Assembly (NCBI RefSeq): GCF_009708215.1
Contig: NZ_CP046175.1
Location: 1,674,001 to 1,738,000, forward strand
Length of the DNA: 64,000 bases
Direction: 5' to 3'
Source of the DNA: Occultella kanbiaonis
GTDB taxonomy: Bacteria; Actinomycetota; Actinomycetes; Actinomycetales; Beutenbergiaceae
Positions 34,118 to 41,618 of the stretch are shown in pieces (within the stretch, counting starts at the first letter, position 1; every line of letters begins with the position of its first letter). A program made the position numbers and the translations under genes. The notes beneath the pieces are model-generated. The model was given only the letters and a program-made list of their open reading frames with translations. It did no database searches and was not told where the DNA came from.

Positions 34118-35255
34118 GCGCTGCGGCCCTGGCGGCGCCGGCTACTAGGCCGGCGCCGCCCCGTGTGCGTCGGGCGAACCGTCGCACGGAGCGAACCTCG
34201 ACGTTCCACCTGATGCGGGCGTTGCCGGGCGGCTCGACCCGCGCCCGGCGGATGACCGACTGGCTGGAAGCGGTGGAGGACGCCGCTACGACGCACTGCC
34301 GTGCCGATGGGCGCCGGACGGTGCTCGCGATCGCTGACGGGCTGCGTGAGCGCGCTCTGGGCGCGTCTGCGTGCATCACGTCCCGGCCGACGTGGGCGTT
34401 CCTGGCGGAGCGCGCCGGCGTCTCCCGCGCCCGGGTGGCGTACTGGCTCGGCCGGCTGCGCGCGTGGGGCTTGCTCGGGATCGTCGCCACGGGCCGCTCA
34501 CGCGCCTACGCGGCGGCCGCGAAGGACGGCCGGGACGGCATCAACGAGGCCGCGGTGTACCTGCTCGCGGTGCCCCGCCGGCTCGCGCCTGTGGACGTAA
34601 ACGAGACCCTCCCCTGGTAAGGGTTGGGATGACCCCCGCACGCACGCGCGAGGCCGGGCTGGGAGGCTCCATCGGAGCCGCTGCGCGGCAGGAAAGCCCT
34701 ATTGAAGCGCCGCGCGCCGCAAGGCTCGCCCCGGTAGGCGACCTCGCCAGCGCGGCGACCGGTCACCCGGGCGAGCAGCGGCGCCAGGGCGCGTGGCCGG
34801 GTGGGATGACGGCAAGACGCCGGGACGAGGCCATGGTGGCCGCGGAGCACCTGCGGCGCCGCTACCCGGTGTTGCGACGCGTGACGGCCAAGCACGTCCG
34901 ATCGGTGATCCGGGAGTTCCTGCTGGCCGGGTGGACGCTCTCGGACCTGGCGCACGCGATCGACCAACGCCCGACCGGCCGGCAGCCGCACTCCGGCGCC
35001 AACGGTGTCGGCAACGTGGGCGCCTGGCTGACCAGCCGGCTCGCGTGGTGGCGAGACGACAACGGCACCGTGGTGGTGTCCCCGTCGCAACGGGTGGCCG
35101 CCGAACGGGTGGAGCTGCGGGCCCGAGCTCGGGCACGAGCTGAGGCGGAGGCGGCGGCGGCCGCGGCCCGGGTGCCGGCGACGTCGAACGCCGAGTACCT
35201 CGCGGCCCGGGCCGCGCTGCGAGCCAAGGCCTCGCTGTCGAATACACCCCTGTGA
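34114..35255 (+). pseudogene. Putative replication/wHTH protein, split by a 1-bp deletion (copy 1)
   Basis: The first frame (34114-34620, 168 aa) holds a winged HTH: FLAERAGVSRARVAYWLGRL and RAWGLLGIVATGRSRAYAAA. It stops right after VDVNETLPW. The second frame (ATG 34629-35255, 208 aa) holds VLRRVTAKHVRSVIREFLLA and the GWTLSDLAHAIDQRPTGRQ block, resembling C-terminal parts of HTH replication proteins of actinobacterial plasmids. Copy 2 has one more C at this point (CCCC for CCC near 34607) and reads through, so a single protein of about 380 aa is likely. Two coupled genes remain possible. Confidence 0.55.
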
Positions 35256-35319
35256 AACCTCGGCGTGTCGTGGACTTCCGAACCTAGGTCCCGCGACAGT
35301 GCGCCTGTTAGCCGCTTCC

Positions 35320-35358
35320 GGTGGGGCCGGGTGTGGCGAGGATCGGCCCGGCCCCACC
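35320..35358. terminator. GC-rich hairpin between early and structural genes (copy 1)
   Basis: A perfect 12-bp stem GGTGGGGCCGGG with a 15-base loop lies in the 177-base gap before the capsid operon. It may end the early transcript or act as an attenuator. Confidence 0.6.
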
Positions 35359-35432
35359 GACGCCCGATCCTCACCGCACCCGGCCGCACCGGCCGCGCTG
35401 GCTCGCCACCGTGCACCTACCTAGGAGACACC

Positions 35433-35543
35433 ATGAAGAAGCTTCTCTACACGGCCGGGATCGCCCTCGTCGTGGTCCTGGCCGTCGACGCCGCGAAGGG
35501 TGGCGGGATCAAGCTCCCGTCCATCCCGGGGCTCAAGGGCTGA
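35433..35543 (+). CDS. 36-aa membrane peptide (copy 1)
   Basis: TAGGAG precedes ATG; MKKLLYTAGIALVVVLAVDA, then AKGGGIKLPSIPGLKG. One transmembrane helix. First gene of the structural operon, probably a virion membrane protein. Confidence 0.65.
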   Translation: MKKLLYTAGIALVVVLAVDAAKGGGIKLPSIPGLKG

Positions 35544-35550
35544 CCCACCG

Positions 35551-35694
35551 ATGAAGCCGCTCAGTTTCTGGCTCGCCGTGGGCGGCGTGTCCATCCTCGC
35601 CCCGGTGGTGTTCAACATCGCCGCGGACCGGCTCGGGGACCACGTTCCCGGGCTTCGCACCCTGAACGACTACCTCACCCGCCGCAACGGCTGA
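35551..35694 (+). CDS. 47-aa membrane peptide (copy 1)
   Basis: MKPLSFWLAVGGVSILAPVV is hydrophobic, followed by a polar tail NIAADRLGDHVPGLRTLNDY. It lies 7 bases after the previous stop and 15 bases before the capsid gene. Confidence 0.65.
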   Translation: MKPLSFWLAVGGVSILAPVVFNIAADRLGDHVPGLRTLNDYLTRRNG

Positions 35695-35709
35695 AAGGCA
35701 TCAACCAAC

Positions 35710-36900
35710 ATGGCAACCATCGCCACCCCGACCGCCGCCGCGCCGCAGCGGTACATGCAGGGCATCGCCGTCCCGGCGTCGTCCGTGCGACCCCCGGAGT
35801 TCTTCGCCCGCACCCGCCGGCACATCAGCCTGGAGCGGTCGTTCACCTACGACGGCTCCGAGACGCAGACCGTCGTTGAGCTGCGCAAGTCCGACATCCT
35901 CGCCGGGATCGATGTCCGGTTCACCGGCTCGGTCACCGTGGCCCCGGGCACCGGCACCGTGGCGTCCACCGCCCGCTGGCCCTACGACCTGCTGCGCGCG
36001 CTGCGGTTCACCGCCAACGGCGCGTCCAACATCATCAACGTGTCCGGCCTGAAGCTGAAGGTCCGCGACATCATGAAGCGCTCGGACCTCACCGACCGCG
36101 GCGTGTCCCAGACCTTCGGCGGCTCCGCCAAGTCCAACGGCACGCTCGCGATCGCGTCCGAGGCGTGGGGCGTCGGCGCGAACAGCTCCGGCCTGGCCGC
36201 CGGGACCTACGACGTGGAGCTCGTGTGGCACGTCCCGGTCGCGGAGGACGAGCAGGACCTGGCCGGCGCGATCTTCCTCGCCACCTCGAGCTCGGACCTG
36301 ACCCTCACCCTGGACTACGCCCAGAAGGCGGACCTGTTCGCCATCACCGGTGACGCCGCGGTGGACATCGACGGCACCTTCCAGGTGTCGTCCACCAAGT
36401 ACTCCATCCCGATCGGGCAGGACGGGCAGATCGTCGTTCCCGACCTGTCGGTGTTCCACTCGCTGATCCAGTCCCGCTACGCCAACGGCGTGCAGGCCGG
36501 CGAGAACGAGCTCCGCCTCATCGGGCAGGGCGCGGGCAAGTCGCTGCTGCGGATCTTCTTCCAGGTCTACAACGGCACCCCGGCCGCGCCGCTGGCGATG
36601 AACGCCGCGAACTTCGGCCGGCAGGCCTGGCGCTACGCCAACAACGAGACGCCCGACGCGTTCCACGACGGGACGCACATGCGGGTGGACTCCGAGCGTC
36701 GGTACAACTCCGACATCGGCGCGCTGTGGGGCTTCGGCTGCCACGACTTCGCCCACGAGAACGCGTTCCGTGACGTCGTGGACATGGGCACCACCTCCGA
36801 GCTGCGCCTGGTCACCACGATCAACTCCGACGTGGCCCTGACCTCCCCGGCGGTGGAGATCGTCCAGGAGACCGTGTTCCTGGCCGGGCAGGCGGTCTGA
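35710..36900 (+). CDS. Putative double-jelly-roll major capsid protein (copy 1)
   Basis: This 396-aa protein is rich in beta-strand patterns and has no enzymatic motif. It opens with RYMQGIAVPASSVRPPEFFA. WPYDLLRALRFTANGASNII and NVSGLKLKVRDIM match the strand pattern of PRD1/Bam35-type capsid proteins (pY.ll..l....NG...i..vsG). A second comparable beta-rich half follows from about residue 215 and ends RLVTTINSDVALTSP. GAAAGG precedes ATG. Its size, its place among tiny membrane proteins and the linked ATPase support the call; structure prediction was not possible here. Confidence 0.8.
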   Translation: MATIATPTAAAPQRYMQGIAVPASSVRPPEFFARTRRHISLERSFTYDGSETQTVVELRKSDILAGIDVRFTGSVTVAPGTGTVASTARWPYDLLRALRFTANGASNIINVSGLKLKVRDIMKRSDLTDRGVSQTFGGSAKSNGTLAIASEAWGVGANSSGLAAGTYDVELVWHVPVAEDEQDLAGAIFLATSSSDLTLTLDYAQKADLFAITGDAAVDIDGTFQVSSTKYSIPIGQDGQIVVPDLSVFHSLIQSRYANGVQAGENELRLIGQGAGKSLLRIFFQVYNGTPAAPLAMNAANFGRQAWRYANNETPDAFHDGTHMRVDSERRYNSDIGALWGFGCHDFAHENAFRDVVDMGTTSELRLVTTINSDVALTSPAVEIVQETVFLAGQAV

Positions 36901-36903
36901 CCC

Positions 36904-37182
36904 ATGACCACCAGCCCTCTGGCTACCACGTGGGCCCCGGCCGGCGTGGACGCCAAGTACGCGCTCCACGGCGGCGGACCCGTCAGCTCGGCACCCACCG
37001 AGCTGAACACGGTCGCGTCGCCGGCGGAGGGTGCCAACGCCGAGGGGACCTGGACGGCGCGTAACCCGCTCGTCTGGTTCGGCGCCATCGCGGCCGTCAC
37101 GTTCGGCCTGATGGCGTTCTCGACGTCGGTACGGGTGGGCGGCACCACGGCAACCCTCGCGCTCGGAAACGCGAAGGGCTGA
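36904..37182 (+). CDS. 92-aa membrane protein (copy 1)
   Basis: The polar N-terminal 50 residues (AGVDAKYALHGGGPVSSAPT) are followed by one helix NPLVWFGAIAAVTFGLMAFS and a short tail. Just after the capsid gene; probably a virion membrane or vertex protein. Confidence 0.65.
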   Translation: MTTSPLATTWAPAGVDAKYALHGGGPVSSAPTELNTVASPAEGANAEGTWTARNPLVWFGAIAAVTFGLMAFSTSVRVGGTTATLALGNAKG

Positions 37183-37185
37183 CCC

Positions 37186-37632
37186 GTGGCCATCCCAGCC
37201 GCCGCGGCCGCGGGCGGCACTGTCGCCCGCGGCGCGGGTGCCGCTGCTACCCGTCAGGCAGCCGGCACCCGCACCGCGGCGGCCGGCCGCGCGTCCTCGG
37301 GCCGGGCACCAGCCACCACGGCTGGCACGCGGGCCGGCGGCGCGCCGCCGGCGTCCGCGCCCGCGCCCGAGCCGCCGGCCAAGCCGTCCCGCCTACCCGG
37401 GCCCGCCGGCAAGTCCGCCACGAAGGCGAAGGCCACGCGGCGGCGGGTCACCCGCCCGCTGCGCGGCGCCGCCCGAGCCGGCGGAAACGTCCTGCTCGGC
37501 ACGCTGGCCTACGTCCTCGCACTCACCTACATGCGCGGCGGGGCGCCGGCCGTCAAGCAGCTCCTGGCCGCAAAGTTCCTCAACAGAACACCGCTCGATA
37601 TTCAGGGCACCGGATCAGAAAGGATCGGCTGA
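37186..37632 (+). CDS. 148-aa Ala/Pro/Arg-rich membrane protein (copy 1)
   Basis: The N-terminal 90 residues are low-complexity and basic. A helix GGNVLLGTLAYVLALTYMRG lies near residue 110, then PAVKQLLAAKFLNRTPLDIQ. GTG start. It may link membrane and genome or capsid; inference only. Confidence 0.6.
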   Translation: MAIPAAAAAGGTVARGAGAAATRQAAGTRTAAAGRASSGRAPATTAGTRAGGAPPASAPAPEPPAKPSRLPGPAGKSATKAKATRRRVTRPLRGAARAGGNVLLGTLAYVLALTYMRGGAPAVKQLLAAKFLNRTPLDIQGTGSERIG

Positions 37633-37633
37633 A

Positions 37634-37741
37634 ATGAATAGCGGCGGAATCGTCCTGGTCGTCTTTGGCATTTGGGTGCTCACCCAGGTCCTGGCCGGCG
37701 ACATGCTCGGCCGGCTCAACGTCGTCGGCGGTGACGAATAG
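37634..37741 (+). CDS. 35-aa membrane peptide (copy 1)
   Basis: MNSGGIVLVVFGIWVLTQVL then AGDMLGRLNVVGGDE. AAAGGA precedes ATG. Single helix; locally less GC-rich than neighbours. Confidence 0.6.
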   Translation: MNSGGIVLVVFGIWVLTQVLAGDMLGRLNVVGGDE

Positions 37742-37914
37742 TGCGCGGGCTCCTGTCAACACTGTTCGTCACCTGGCTCGGCCTCATCGCATTGCAAACC
37801 CTGTCCGGCTCGGGCGCATCCGGTCGCGTTGCAGAAGCATTCCGCGACGCGAACACCATCATCGAAAAAGCGCTCGACCCGACCGTTCCCGCAATTCCAG
37901 ACCTGCGCAAGTAG
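37741..37914 (+). CDS. 57-aa membrane peptide (copy 1)
   Basis: GTG overlaps the previous stop by one base. RGLLSTLFVTWLGLIALQTL is the helix; the tail AEAFRDANTIIEKALDPTVP is amphipathic. Confidence 0.55.
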   Translation: MRGLLSTLFVTWLGLIALQTLSGSGASGRVAEAFRDANTIIEKALDPTVPAIPDLRK

Positions 37915-37928
37915 AAAGAGGAAACATC

Positions 37929-38069
37929 ATGCTTCGGCAACTCACCAAGTACGGCGCGGGCCTGATCGCGCTGTACGTCATCGTCGCCAACGGCTCCCGG
38001 TTCGGATCCGTCATCAGCGCCGGCGCCCGCGGCGTCTCGGACGTCACCCGCACGCTCCAGGGGCGCTGA
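37929..38069 (+). CDS. 46-aa membrane peptide (copy 1)
   Basis: AGAGG precedes ATG; MLRQLTKYGAGLIALYVIVA is the helix, then NGSRFGSVISAGARGVSDVT. Likely virion membrane component. Confidence 0.6.
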   Translation: MLRQLTKYGAGLIALYVIVANGSRFGSVISAGARGVSDVTRTLQGR

Positions 38070-38072
38070 CCC

Positions 38073-38414
38073 GTGGCCCGTACCGACGTCGCCGCGGCGG
38101 TGAACGCCCGCGTCTCGGCCATCGTGTCCTATGGGCTCGACCGGCGCGGCGCGGGCCTGTTCGCGGCCCTGACCGGCCGCACCAACGGCGAGCTCAACGG
38201 GTCCCGGCCCGTCGTGGACACCGCCCGCGACGGCGGCCGCACCTTCCACGGCACCACCGCGACCCCGCAGCGGTTCACCGGGATCGCCCCGCTCGGGATC
38301 GCCCGCCCGGTCGCCCCGACCAACGGCACCATGGCGGACGAGCTGTCGGCGTCCCCGCTCAACGATGGCGCGTTGCGCATCTTCGCCCAGCGGCTCGCGC
38401 GGGGCCGGCGATGA
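38073..38414 (+). CDS. Hypothetical 113-aa structural-cluster protein (copy 1)
   Basis: GTG start; ARTDVAAAVNARVSAIVSYG and FAALTGRTNGELNGSRPVVD, no helix long enough to cross a membrane. The end overlaps the next ATG (ATGA). Unrecognised. Confidence 0.55.
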   Translation: MARTDVAAAVNARVSAIVSYGLDRRGAGLFAALTGRTNGELNGSRPVVDTARDGGRTFHGTTATPQRFTGIAPLGIARPVAPTNGTMADELSASPLNDGALRIFAQRLARGRR

Positions 38415-38929
38415 ACGTCAAGGCGCTGTGGGCGAAGGTCCAGGACAACAAGTGGGTGCTCGGCGGGCTCGGCGCGGCCGCCGTCGTCGCGCTGGCGTGG
38501 TTCTCGCGTCGCTCTGCCACCACGCCCGCCGCCGACGACACCGGCGGCGCTGGCTACGGGCTGGCGGCGCCGGGTGCGACGTCCACCACGGGCGGCTACA
38601 CCGCCTCGGCGGGCGGCGCCTACGACTCCAGCGCCAGCGACGTCTACAACGCGCTGCAGCCGGCCTTGGAGAACGTGGGCAAGCAGTATGACGAGCTGCG
38701 CGACCTGCTCAACAAGACGCCCGTGCCCGAGGCCGAACAGCCGCGCGAATCGCTCGGGTTCTTCCAGGTCCGCGGCACGCCCGGGATCTACGAAGTGTTC
38801 ACCGACAACACCCGCCGCCACCTCGGCAAGACCGAAGCGCAAGAGCGCGGCATCTTGCACAACCCGGCCGCGGTGAACGCCTCGGACGCGAACGCCGATT
38901 GGTCCAAGTACCGGATCGTCCCGGACTGA
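38411..38929 (+). CDS. 172-aa membrane-anchored protein (copy 1)
   Basis: The N-terminal anchor is KWVLGGLGAAAVVALAWFSR. A Gly/Ser/Thr linker follows, then a small C-terminal domain GTPGIYEVFTDNTRRHLGKT that may bind DNA or cell wall. Overlaps both neighbours. Confidence 0.6.
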   Translation: MNVKALWAKVQDNKWVLGGLGAAAVVALAWFSRRSATTPAADDTGGAGYGLAAPGATSTTGGYTASAGGAYDSSASDVYNALQPALENVGKQYDELRDLLNKTPVPEAEQPRESLGFFQVRGTPGIYEVFTDNTRRHLGKTEAQERGILHNPAAVNASDANADWSKYRIVPD

Positions 38930-39531
38930 TGCCCGCCCTCGCCACACCCACCGAGCTCCAGGAGCCGCCCGCGCTCCCGGGGCTCGGTGCCGTGCGCCCG
39001 CACGTGCGCGAAGCCGCCACCCTGCTCGCCGGCCGGTTCGGGATCTCCACCGTGGGCGGGTGGCGCGCGCTCGCCCGCGACATGGGCGGGCACCCCGCCG
39101 GCCTGGCCGTGGACTTCATGTGCACGAAGGCACAGGGAGACGCGCTCTCGGCCTACGTGGCCGCCAACCACCAGGCGCTCGGCGTTGACTACCAGATCTG
39201 GTGGCAGCAGCTCTGGACGCCGCGGCGCGGCTGGTCCGCGATGGCCGATCGCGGATCCCCGACACAGAACCACCTCGACCACGTACACGTGCAGTGGAAG
39301 TCCGGCGCCGTGCTCGCCCTCGACGGGCTCACGGACGGCACCGGCAGCGGGAAGATCGGCACCGGCTCCGGCACGTCCGGCGGCGGCCTCGGTGGCGTCG
39401 GGGAGGCGCTCTCCGGGCTGAACCCGTTCTCCGGGTGGCAGGACGACGCCCAGGAGCTCGGGATCAAGGTCGTGGTAGTCGTGGCCGGCCTCGCCCTGGT
39501 CGTGCTCGGCCTCGTGCGGGGCGTGCGCTGA
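38929..39531 (+). CDS. M15-like peptidase with C-terminal membrane anchor (copy 1, intact)
   Basis: This 200-aa protein has GISTVGGWRALARDMGGHPA, GLAVDFMC and SPTQNHLDHVHVQW, the His-Asp-His layout of M15/VanY-like D-Ala-D-Ala peptidases. After a Gly/Ser linker comes GLNPFSGWQDDAQELGIK and a helix VVVVVAGLALVVLGLV. The same anchor ends the next gene. It probably cuts peptidoglycan during entry or release. Copy 2 is frameshifted here. Confidence 0.75.
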   Translation: MPALATPTELQEPPALPGLGAVRPHVREAATLLAGRFGISTVGGWRALARDMGGHPAGLAVDFMCTKAQGDALSAYVAANHQALGVDYQIWWQQLWTPRRGWSAMADRGSPTQNHLDHVHVQWKSGAVLALDGLTDGTGSGKIGTGSGTSGGGLGGVGEALSGLNPFSGWQDDAQELGIKVVVVVAGLALVVLGLVRGVR

Positions 39532-40154
39532 TGGCCACGCTCACCACCGCCCAGGTATACGGGCTCGCCCGCCGGGCCGGCCTGGATGCTGCGGACGCCA
39601 CCATCGCCACCGCGATCGCCGCGGGAGAGTCCGGCCTACGCACCGACGCCCGCGGCGACGTCGGGCTACAGACGTCGAAGTGGGGCCCGTCCATCGGGCT
39701 ATGGCAGGTCCGCTCCCTCAACGCCGAACGCGGCACCGGTGGAGTGCGGGACGAGCTCGCACTCACCGACCCCGAGCACAACGCCCGATCCATGGTCTCC
39801 ATCAGCGCCGGCGGGAGCACCTGGCGCCCATGGACCGTCTACACCTCCGGAGCCTGGCGCCAGCACCTGGCCGCCGCCGAAGCGGCCGCGGACGGCTCCG
39901 AGAGCGGCGAGACCGACTGGCGCAAGGGCGGCGGCGCCGGCACCCAAGGGCTCGGCGGCAGCGCCGGCAGCGGCGGCAGCTCGGGCGGCAGCTCGGGCAG
40001 CGGCGGCGGCCTGCTCGACGGGCTGAACCCGTTCTCCGGGTGGCAGGACGACGCCCAGGCGCTCGGTATCAAGTTGGCCGTCGTCGGCGCCGGCGCGGTC
40101 CTCATCATCGTCGGCGCCTGGCGCGCCGTCTCCACCAGAAAGGCAAGCGAATGA
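39531..40154 (+). CDS. Lytic transglycosylase-like protein with membrane anchor (copy 1)
   Basis: In this 207-aa protein, IATAIAAGESGLRTDARGDV contains the catalytic-type ESGL of SLT domains. GPSIGLWQVRSLNAERGTGG matches the conserved GLWQ block, and NARSMVSISAGGSTWRPWTV follows. A long Gly/Ser linker leads to GLNPFSGWQDDAQALGIK and one helix. Analogous in role to PRD1 P7, the virion transglycosylase. ATG overlaps the previous stop by one base. Confidence 0.8.
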   Translation: MATLTTAQVYGLARRAGLDAADATIATAIAAGESGLRTDARGDVGLQTSKWGPSIGLWQVRSLNAERGTGGVRDELALTDPEHNARSMVSISAGGSTWRPWTVYTSGAWRQHLAAAEAAADGSESGETDWRKGGGAGTQGLGGSAGSGGSSGGSSGSGGGLLDGLNPFSGWQDDAQALGIKLAVVGAGAVLIIVGAWRAVSTRKASE

Positions 40155-40561
40155 AGGACACCATCAGCGACCGGATCGCCGCGACCCTGGCCGCCATCCC
40201 GCTCGAGCTCGAACGCGTCAAGTCCGAGCTCGCCACCGGGCTACAGGCCTTCGCCGGCAACACCGCACTCCAGGGCGCCCGGGTACTGCCCGTGGGCCCG
40301 ACCGGGCGGCCGCTCGCGTGGGCCGGCCCCGGGCGCCTGGTCGGCTGGTCCGTGCGCGCCGGCGAGGCCGCCGCGGCGCTCACCCTGCGCGACTCCCGGC
40401 AGGCCGGCGAGGGTGACGTCGTGGCCGTCCTGGACGTGCCCGCCGGCGAGTCCGCCACGGTGTGGCTCGGCCCCGGTGGCGTCTCGATCACCGAGGGCCT
40501 GTACGTGGAGACCGCCGGCGACGTCACCGCCGGCGCCGTGTGGCTCGGAGCGGTCGACTGA
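40151..40561 (+). CDS. 136-aa structural protein candidate (copy 1)
   Basis: The helical N-terminus (RIAATLAAIPLELERVKSEL) precedes a beta-rich C-terminus (GRLVGWSVRAGEAAAALTLR, ATVWLGPGGVSITEGLYVET). The fold could be a single jelly roll such as a penton or minor capsid protein. Unproven. Confidence 0.55.
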   Translation: MKDTISDRIAATLAAIPLELERVKSELATGLQAFAGNTALQGARVLPVGPTGRPLAWAGPGRLVGWSVRAGEAAAALTLRDSRQAGEGDVVAVLDVPAGESATVWLGPGGVSITEGLYVETAGDVTAGAVWLGAVD

Positions 40562-40806
40562 TGCTCGACTCGCTCCCCGGCCTGATCGCCAACGCCGGCG
40601 CGCTCGTCGTTCTCGCCCTGGCCCTGCTGCGCATCGCTGTGACTCTTCGCCGCGACACCGCGGAAGAGCTCACGAGGCGGGTCGGCGCACTGGAGACCGA
40701 GTACCGCTACGCCGTCGCCCGGATCTACCAGCTCGAAACCACCATGCGCGAGGCCGGCATGACCGTCCCGCCGTGGCCCGCCCGCACACAGGAGGCAACC
40801 CCATGA
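40561..40806 (+). CDS. 81-aa membrane/coiled-coil protein (copy 1)
   Basis: LIANAGALVVLALALLRIAV is the helix, followed by a coiled-coil RVGALETEYRYAVARIYQLE. Holin- or spanin-like in form. One-base stop/start overlap upstream, ATGA downstream. Confidence 0.6.
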   Translation: MLDSLPGLIANAGALVVLALALLRIAVTLRRDTAEELTRRVGALETEYRYAVARIYQLETTMREAGMTVPPWPARTQEATP

Positions 40807-41093
40807 AGAACGTCACCCCCTACGCCTACGCTCTCGCCGCGCTCTGCGTCGTCACCATCGGCGTGCTCGGCGGACTCAGCCAGCCGATCCCCGACGTGCT
40901 CGGCCTGGTCGCCACGGGCGCCATCGGCGTCGGCGCCGGCTCCAGCCTGCCCAACGCGGCCGCCCGCGCGATCGCCCCAGCCCCGGAGCCGGCGTCGGTG
41001 GTCCCGCACGTGCGCGAGCTCGTGCCCGACCCGACGCCGGCGACGGGGGAGACCACGCCGCAGTCCCCGCGCCTGCCCGGCGGTTCCGAGTGA
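40803..41093 (+). CDS. Holin-like 96-aa protein (copy 1)
   Basis: Two hydrophobic segments (YAYALAALCVVTIGVLGGLS and VLGLVATGAIGVGAGS) precede a proline-rich polar tail. GGAGG precedes ATG. A holin is plausible given the hydrolases around it. Confidence 0.6.
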   Translation: MKNVTPYAYALAALCVVTIGVLGGLSQPIPDVLGLVATGAIGVGAGSSLPNAAARAIAPAPEPASVVPHVRELVPDPTPATGETTPQSPRLPGGSE

Positions 41094-41232
41094 GGCCGTT
41101 CATCGGTGACGGCGGGTGGCCCTGACCGCCGGCCTGGTCCTGGTCGTGGCCGGCGCGTGGCTGCTCAAGGACGCCTACGAGCGCCGCGGCCGCTCGCGTC
41201 CGTTCCTGATGCGGCTGGTGCCCGGGGCGTGA
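41090..41232 (+). pseudogene. 47-aa membrane peptide, frameshifted (copy 1)
   Basis: Copy 2 (55596-55739) reads a complete basic, single-helix peptide. Here one C is missing (GTGACGGC for GTGACCGGC near 41105), so translation stops at 41125 after VRPFIGDGGWP. Confidence 0.6.
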
Positions 41233-41615
41233 GCCTGATCCTGCCGGAGTCGCGGGCCGGCACCGCCCGCGGCTGGACACTGGCCGACTTCCGCACCGTG
41301 CAGGGCCGCACCACGCCCGCGGTCGGCGGCGCGTGCGAGCTGCGGCTGCCCGAGGTGGAGCAGGACGAGCTGTGGCTGATCGATCACATGGTGGCCGCCT
41401 GCGACTCCACCACGCCGACGTCGGTGCGCCTGTACGAGTCGTCCGTTGACCCGCTCGCGCTGCTCGACGGCAGCTCGGCCGGGAACTTCGACGTCGCGGA
41501 CTGGCCCGCCGGCTTGCAGGTGCGCTCCACTCAATTCCTGATCGCTCGGTGGGATAGCGCCAGCGACGGCGCCCGCGGCACCCTCACTGTGCAACTGCGC
41601 TCTCTGAGGCGGTGA
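41229..41615 (+). CDS. 128-aa beta-rich minor structural protein (copy 1)
   Basis: SLILPESRAGTARGWTLADF, LWLIDHMVAACDSTTPTSVR and GARGTLTVQLRSLRR suggest a small beta-sandwich placed just before the spike. It may be a vertex/penton protein. GTG in a GTGA overlap. Confidence 0.6.
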   Translation: MSLILPESRAGTARGWTLADFRTVQGRTTPAVGGACELRLPEVEQDELWLIDHMVAACDSTTPTSVRLYESSVDPLALLDGSSAGNFDVADWPAGLQVRSTQFLIARWDSASDGARGTLTVQLRSLRR

Positions 41616-41618
41616 ACA

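Noticed and set aside
35701-36969. 422-codon antisense frame over the capsid gene
   Set aside because: No motif, composition of a shadow frame; the capsid gene has a ribosome binding site and operon context.
39960-40010. GGCAGC repeats as a functional DNA repeat
   Set aside because: They encode the Gly/Ser linker of the transglycosylase-like protein.
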